From: Hyphomicrobiales bacterium
GTDB lineage: Bacteria; Pseudomonadota; Alphaproteobacteria; Rhizobiales; S144-35
Assembly (NCBI GenBank): GCA_015494185.1
Contig: WGBT01000280.1
Location: 1-8,200, forward strand
Length of the DNA: 8,200 bases
Direction: 5' to 3'
Part shown: positions 6,334 through 8,200 of the stretch, one piece after another
Numbering within the stretch: the first letter of the stretch is position 1
Layout: each line of letters opens with the position of its first letter
Made by a program: the position numbers and the translations under genes
The notes under the pieces: model-generated
Seen by the model: the letters and a program-made list of their open reading frames with translations, nothing else
Database searches by the model: none
What the model was told of the DNA's origin: nothing

Positions 6334-7101
6334 ATGCTTTCTGATCAGTTGCATTCCCATTATAAAGTCACTTGGGAACCGTTCTGGCAGTGGTTTTTCT
6401 GGCGTAAGGTCAAGTTCCTTGTGAAGACAATTCTTATTACCATGTTGCTGTTCCCGCTTGCCGCTCTTGTGCTGTTGCGTTTTGTCGAACCGCCGCTGAC
6501 AACCGGCATGGTGGCGGCAAAGCTCAACGGCCATACCATCCGCCATAAATTCGTGCCGCTTGAAAGGATTTCCCGGCATTTCGTGCCGGCTGTGATCATG
6601 AGCGAGGACAACCGTTTCTGCGATCACTGGGGCGTGGACTGGGAAGCCATTGGCAAACAGCTGAAACGGCTGGAAAAGGGGCAAAGACCGCGCGGCGCCA
6701 GCACCATCACCATGCAGACCACACGCGCCATCTTTCTTTGGCAGGGGCGCTCCTATTTGCGCAAGACTTTGGAACTGCCCCTGGCAACACTGATGAGCCT
6801 GATTTTGCCCAAACGCCGTGTCATGGAACTTTATCTCAATGTTGCAGAATGGGGGCCGGGCATTTACGGTGTTGAAGCCGCGGCCCGGTCTTATTTCGGC
6901 AAACCAGCAGCCACCCTTTCGAAACACCAGGTGGCCTTACTGGTGGCGGCCCTGCCCAATCCCCGGCTGCGCCGTCCGAACCGCCCCAGCCGGTTCCTGC
7001 GCAAACGGGCCAGACGGGTGGCATGGCGTGCCAGCAGGGCGCGCGGTTATCTGAAATGTTTGAGAAACGAAAGCAATCATCGATGGGCGTCACGCCGCTA
7101 A
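6334..7101 (+). CDS. mtgA: Monofunctional biosynthetic peptidoglycan transglycosylase MtgA
   Basis: A GT51 glycosyltransferase that polymerises lipid II into glycan strands at the periplasmic face of the inner membrane, with no transpeptidase domain. The 255 residues begin with a short cytoplasmic part rich in aromatics (WEPFWQWFFW, 14-23) and a single membrane anchor at about 27-50. The GT51 domain follows with SEDNRFCDHWGVDWEAI (catalytic E91), RGASTITMQTTRAIFLW (120-136), RKTLE (143-147), PKRRVMELYLNVAEWGPG (second conserved Glu E165) and AARSYFGKPAATLS. All motifs are intact and the length fits MtgA. An Arg-rich tail (about 212-255) follows. ATG 6334 has no Shine-Dalgarno; it is kept because no better start precedes the membrane segment. 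Its last 19 bases overlap the ELM1-family gene, pointing to a two-gene operon. Confidence 0.94.
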   Translation: MLSDQLHSHYKVTWEPFWQWFFWRKVKFLVKTILITMLLFPLAALVLLRFVEPPLTTGMVAAKLNGHTIRHKFVPLERISRHFVPAVIMSEDNRFCDHWGVDWEAIGKQLKRLEKGQRPRGASTITMQTTRAIFLWQGRSYLRKTLELPLATLMSLILPKRRVMELYLNVAEWGPGIYGVEAAARSYFGKPAATLSKHQVALLVAALPNPRLRRPNRPSRFLRKRARRVAWRASRARGYLKCLRNESNHRWASRR

Positions 7102-8126
7102 AGGTCCTGTTTCTGGCCGACGATAAACCAGGCCACTATCATCTCACCGAAGGGCTGATCGAAGCGCTGAAACGGCTGCGTCCGGTGGACGTGACCCGGC
7201 TTACCGTGCAACGCAAGTTTTTCGCTCCGGGGCGCTTATTGACCCAGATGGTCCAAGCCGAGCTGCCGCCGTGGCAAATCTTGCGATTTGGCTATGGTCT
7301 CAAGCCGGCGCAGCTACCTCCCGAAGCCGATCTGGTGGTTTCTGCGGGCGGCAATACAATGGCTGCCAATATCGCGGCGGCCCGCGCCCTTGGCGCACCG
7401 AATATCTTTCTTGGAGGATTGCGCCGCTATCAGCCAGAGAATTTCACCCTGGTGATCAATTCCTATCAGCGTTTTGCCAAGCTGCCCCGCCATTTGATCG
7501 TTCCCAAACCCAGCAAACATGATCCCGACAAACTGGGCCGCCCTGCAATCCCGCCGCAATTTGGCCCCAACCGCCTTCCCAAGCGGATCGGACTGCTCTT
7601 GGGAGGCAATTCCGCCTATTACCGTTTCGAGGATCACGACTGGCGCCAGTTGATCGACTTTATTCTCAGCTCCCATAAAACCGCCGGCTGGCGCTGGCTG
7701 GTAAGCACTTCGAGACGCACCCCAGACTCTGTTGCCGACTTACTCAAAGACGCAGCCCACAAGGCGCAAAACCAGGCGATTTCCGTCTTCATCGATTATC
7801 GAACGGCGGGGCCGGGGACCTTGGAGACGGTCTTTCGGCAAAGCGATGTTATTCTTTGTACAGAGGACTCCAGCACGATGATTTCCGAAGCCATTGCCTT
7901 GAAACTGCCCGCCATTGGCCTGACCCCTGAAAACCACCAAATCCGCCCCCAAGAGCGCGAATACCGGCGCTATTTGCAAAGCCTCAACTTGACCAGGACG
8001 TTGCCCATAAAAGCGCTCTCGGTTCCTCTTCTGGCTGCAACCTTGGCTGAAATTGAGCCCATGCGGGAAAACCATCTTGATACGCTGGCCGCCAAACTCA
8101 AAGCCCGCCTGCCTGAACTATTTTAA
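7083..8126 (+). CDS. Mitochondrial fission ELM1 family protein (GT-B-like)
   Basis: A 347-residue protein of the ELM1 family. Plant ELM1 helps recruit the dynamin DRP3 to mitochondria; the function of the bacterial members is not established. Visible features are an N-terminal VLFLADDKPGHYHLTEGL (8-25), SAGGNTMAANIAAARALGAP (87-106), a second Rossmann-like half starting RIGLLLGGNSAYYRF (168-182), WLVSTSRRTPD (205-215) and DVILCTEDSSTMISEA (255-270). The two-lobed layout and the Ser/Glu-rich C-terminal loop resemble GT-B glycosyltransferases, so a sugar-nucleotide-linked activity is possible but inferred. There is no signal peptide or membrane segment. In-frame ATGs at 7023 and 7056 would extend the start into mtgA; ATG 7083 is chosen because the conserved fold begins at once after it, with a weak GAAAG upstream. 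The 19-bp overlap with mtgA suggests co-translation and a cell-envelope role. Confidence 0.88.
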   Translation: MGVTPLKVLFLADDKPGHYHLTEGLIEALKRLRPVDVTRLTVQRKFFAPGRLLTQMVQAELPPWQILRFGYGLKPAQLPPEADLVVSAGGNTMAANIAAARALGAPNIFLGGLRRYQPENFTLVINSYQRFAKLPRHLIVPKPSKHDPDKLGRPAIPPQFGPNRLPKRIGLLLGGNSAYYRFEDHDWRQLIDFILSSHKTAGWRWLVSTSRRTPDSVADLLKDAAHKAQNQAISVFIDYRTAGPGTLETVFRQSDVILCTEDSSTMISEAIALKLPAIGLTPENHQIRPQEREYRRYLQSLNLTRTLPIKALSVPLLAATLAEIEPMRENHLDTLAAKLKARLPELF

Positions 8127-8200
8127 GGCGCATCGGGCTTGACGGGCAATGAGTCGCTTACAACACACGCCTTCCGGACCGGATCTGACATCGTCTATAA

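Noticed and set aside
6078..6344. 88-residue plus-strand reading frame between mnmD and mtgA
   Set aside because: It starts in the right arm of the long hairpin, shows no domain or codon bias like its neighbours, and overlaps the mtgA start.
8127..8200. TTGACG (8139-8144) and CTATAA (8195-8200) as a promoter for a following gene
   Set aside because: The spacing is about 50 bp, far from 16-18 bp, and the downstream gene is not in the window.

Overview
The window is chromosomal bacterial DNA with a moderately high GC content. It most likely comes from an alphaproteobacterium. The pointers are a DmdC-type acyl-CoA dehydrogenase paralogue, a monofunctional peptidoglycan glycosyltransferase (MtgA), a protein of the mitochondrial-fission ELM1 family (a group mostly alphaproteobacterial outside plants) and a single-domain MnmD. 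The genus cannot be told from the sequence. No insertion sequence, integrase, tRNA, rRNA, CRISPR array or toxin-antitoxin pair was seen.

Layout. Positions 1-399 are non-coding and dominated by inverted repeats, above all a large nested palindrome at 86-220. Positions 400-3257 hold a two-gene minus-strand operon. It starts with a long acyl-CoA dehydrogenase-like protein, followed by an HDAC-like (acetoin utilization/class II) deacetylase joined to it by an ATGA stop/start overlap. A divergent intergenic region of about 66 bp separates this from a plus-strand operon at 3324-5977. That operon encodes an SDR oxidoreductase, a long-form threonylcarbamoyl-AMP synthase (Sua5/TsaC) and MnmD; the last two overlap by 8 bp. 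A structured, gene-free spacer follows at 5978-6333, with a long imperfect hairpin just after mnmD. Positions 6334-8126 hold mtgA and an ELM1-family gene that overlap by 19 bp. The last 74 bp hold no recognisable gene.

How the genes fit together. Sua5 and MnmD modify neighbouring parts of the tRNA anticodon loop (t6A37 and mnm5U34), so their overlap makes a small translation-fidelity module. MtgA builds glycan strands at the inner membrane, and its tight coupling to the ELM1-like protein hints that the latter works in the envelope. The acyl-CoA dehydrogenase/deacetylase pair is the least ordinary part. The dehydrogenase keeps the DmdC-type fold signatures and C-terminal extension, but the position of the catalytic glutamate holds glutamine and two other active-site segments are altered. 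It may therefore be a non-dehydrogenating acyl-CoA-binding protein co-produced with a deacetylase.

The window is mostly ordinary housekeeping sequence. I do not see a clear new multi-gene system. The best leads are the apparently inactivated dehydrogenase coupled to the deacetylase, the large palindrome at the left end, and the MtgA-ELM1 pair.
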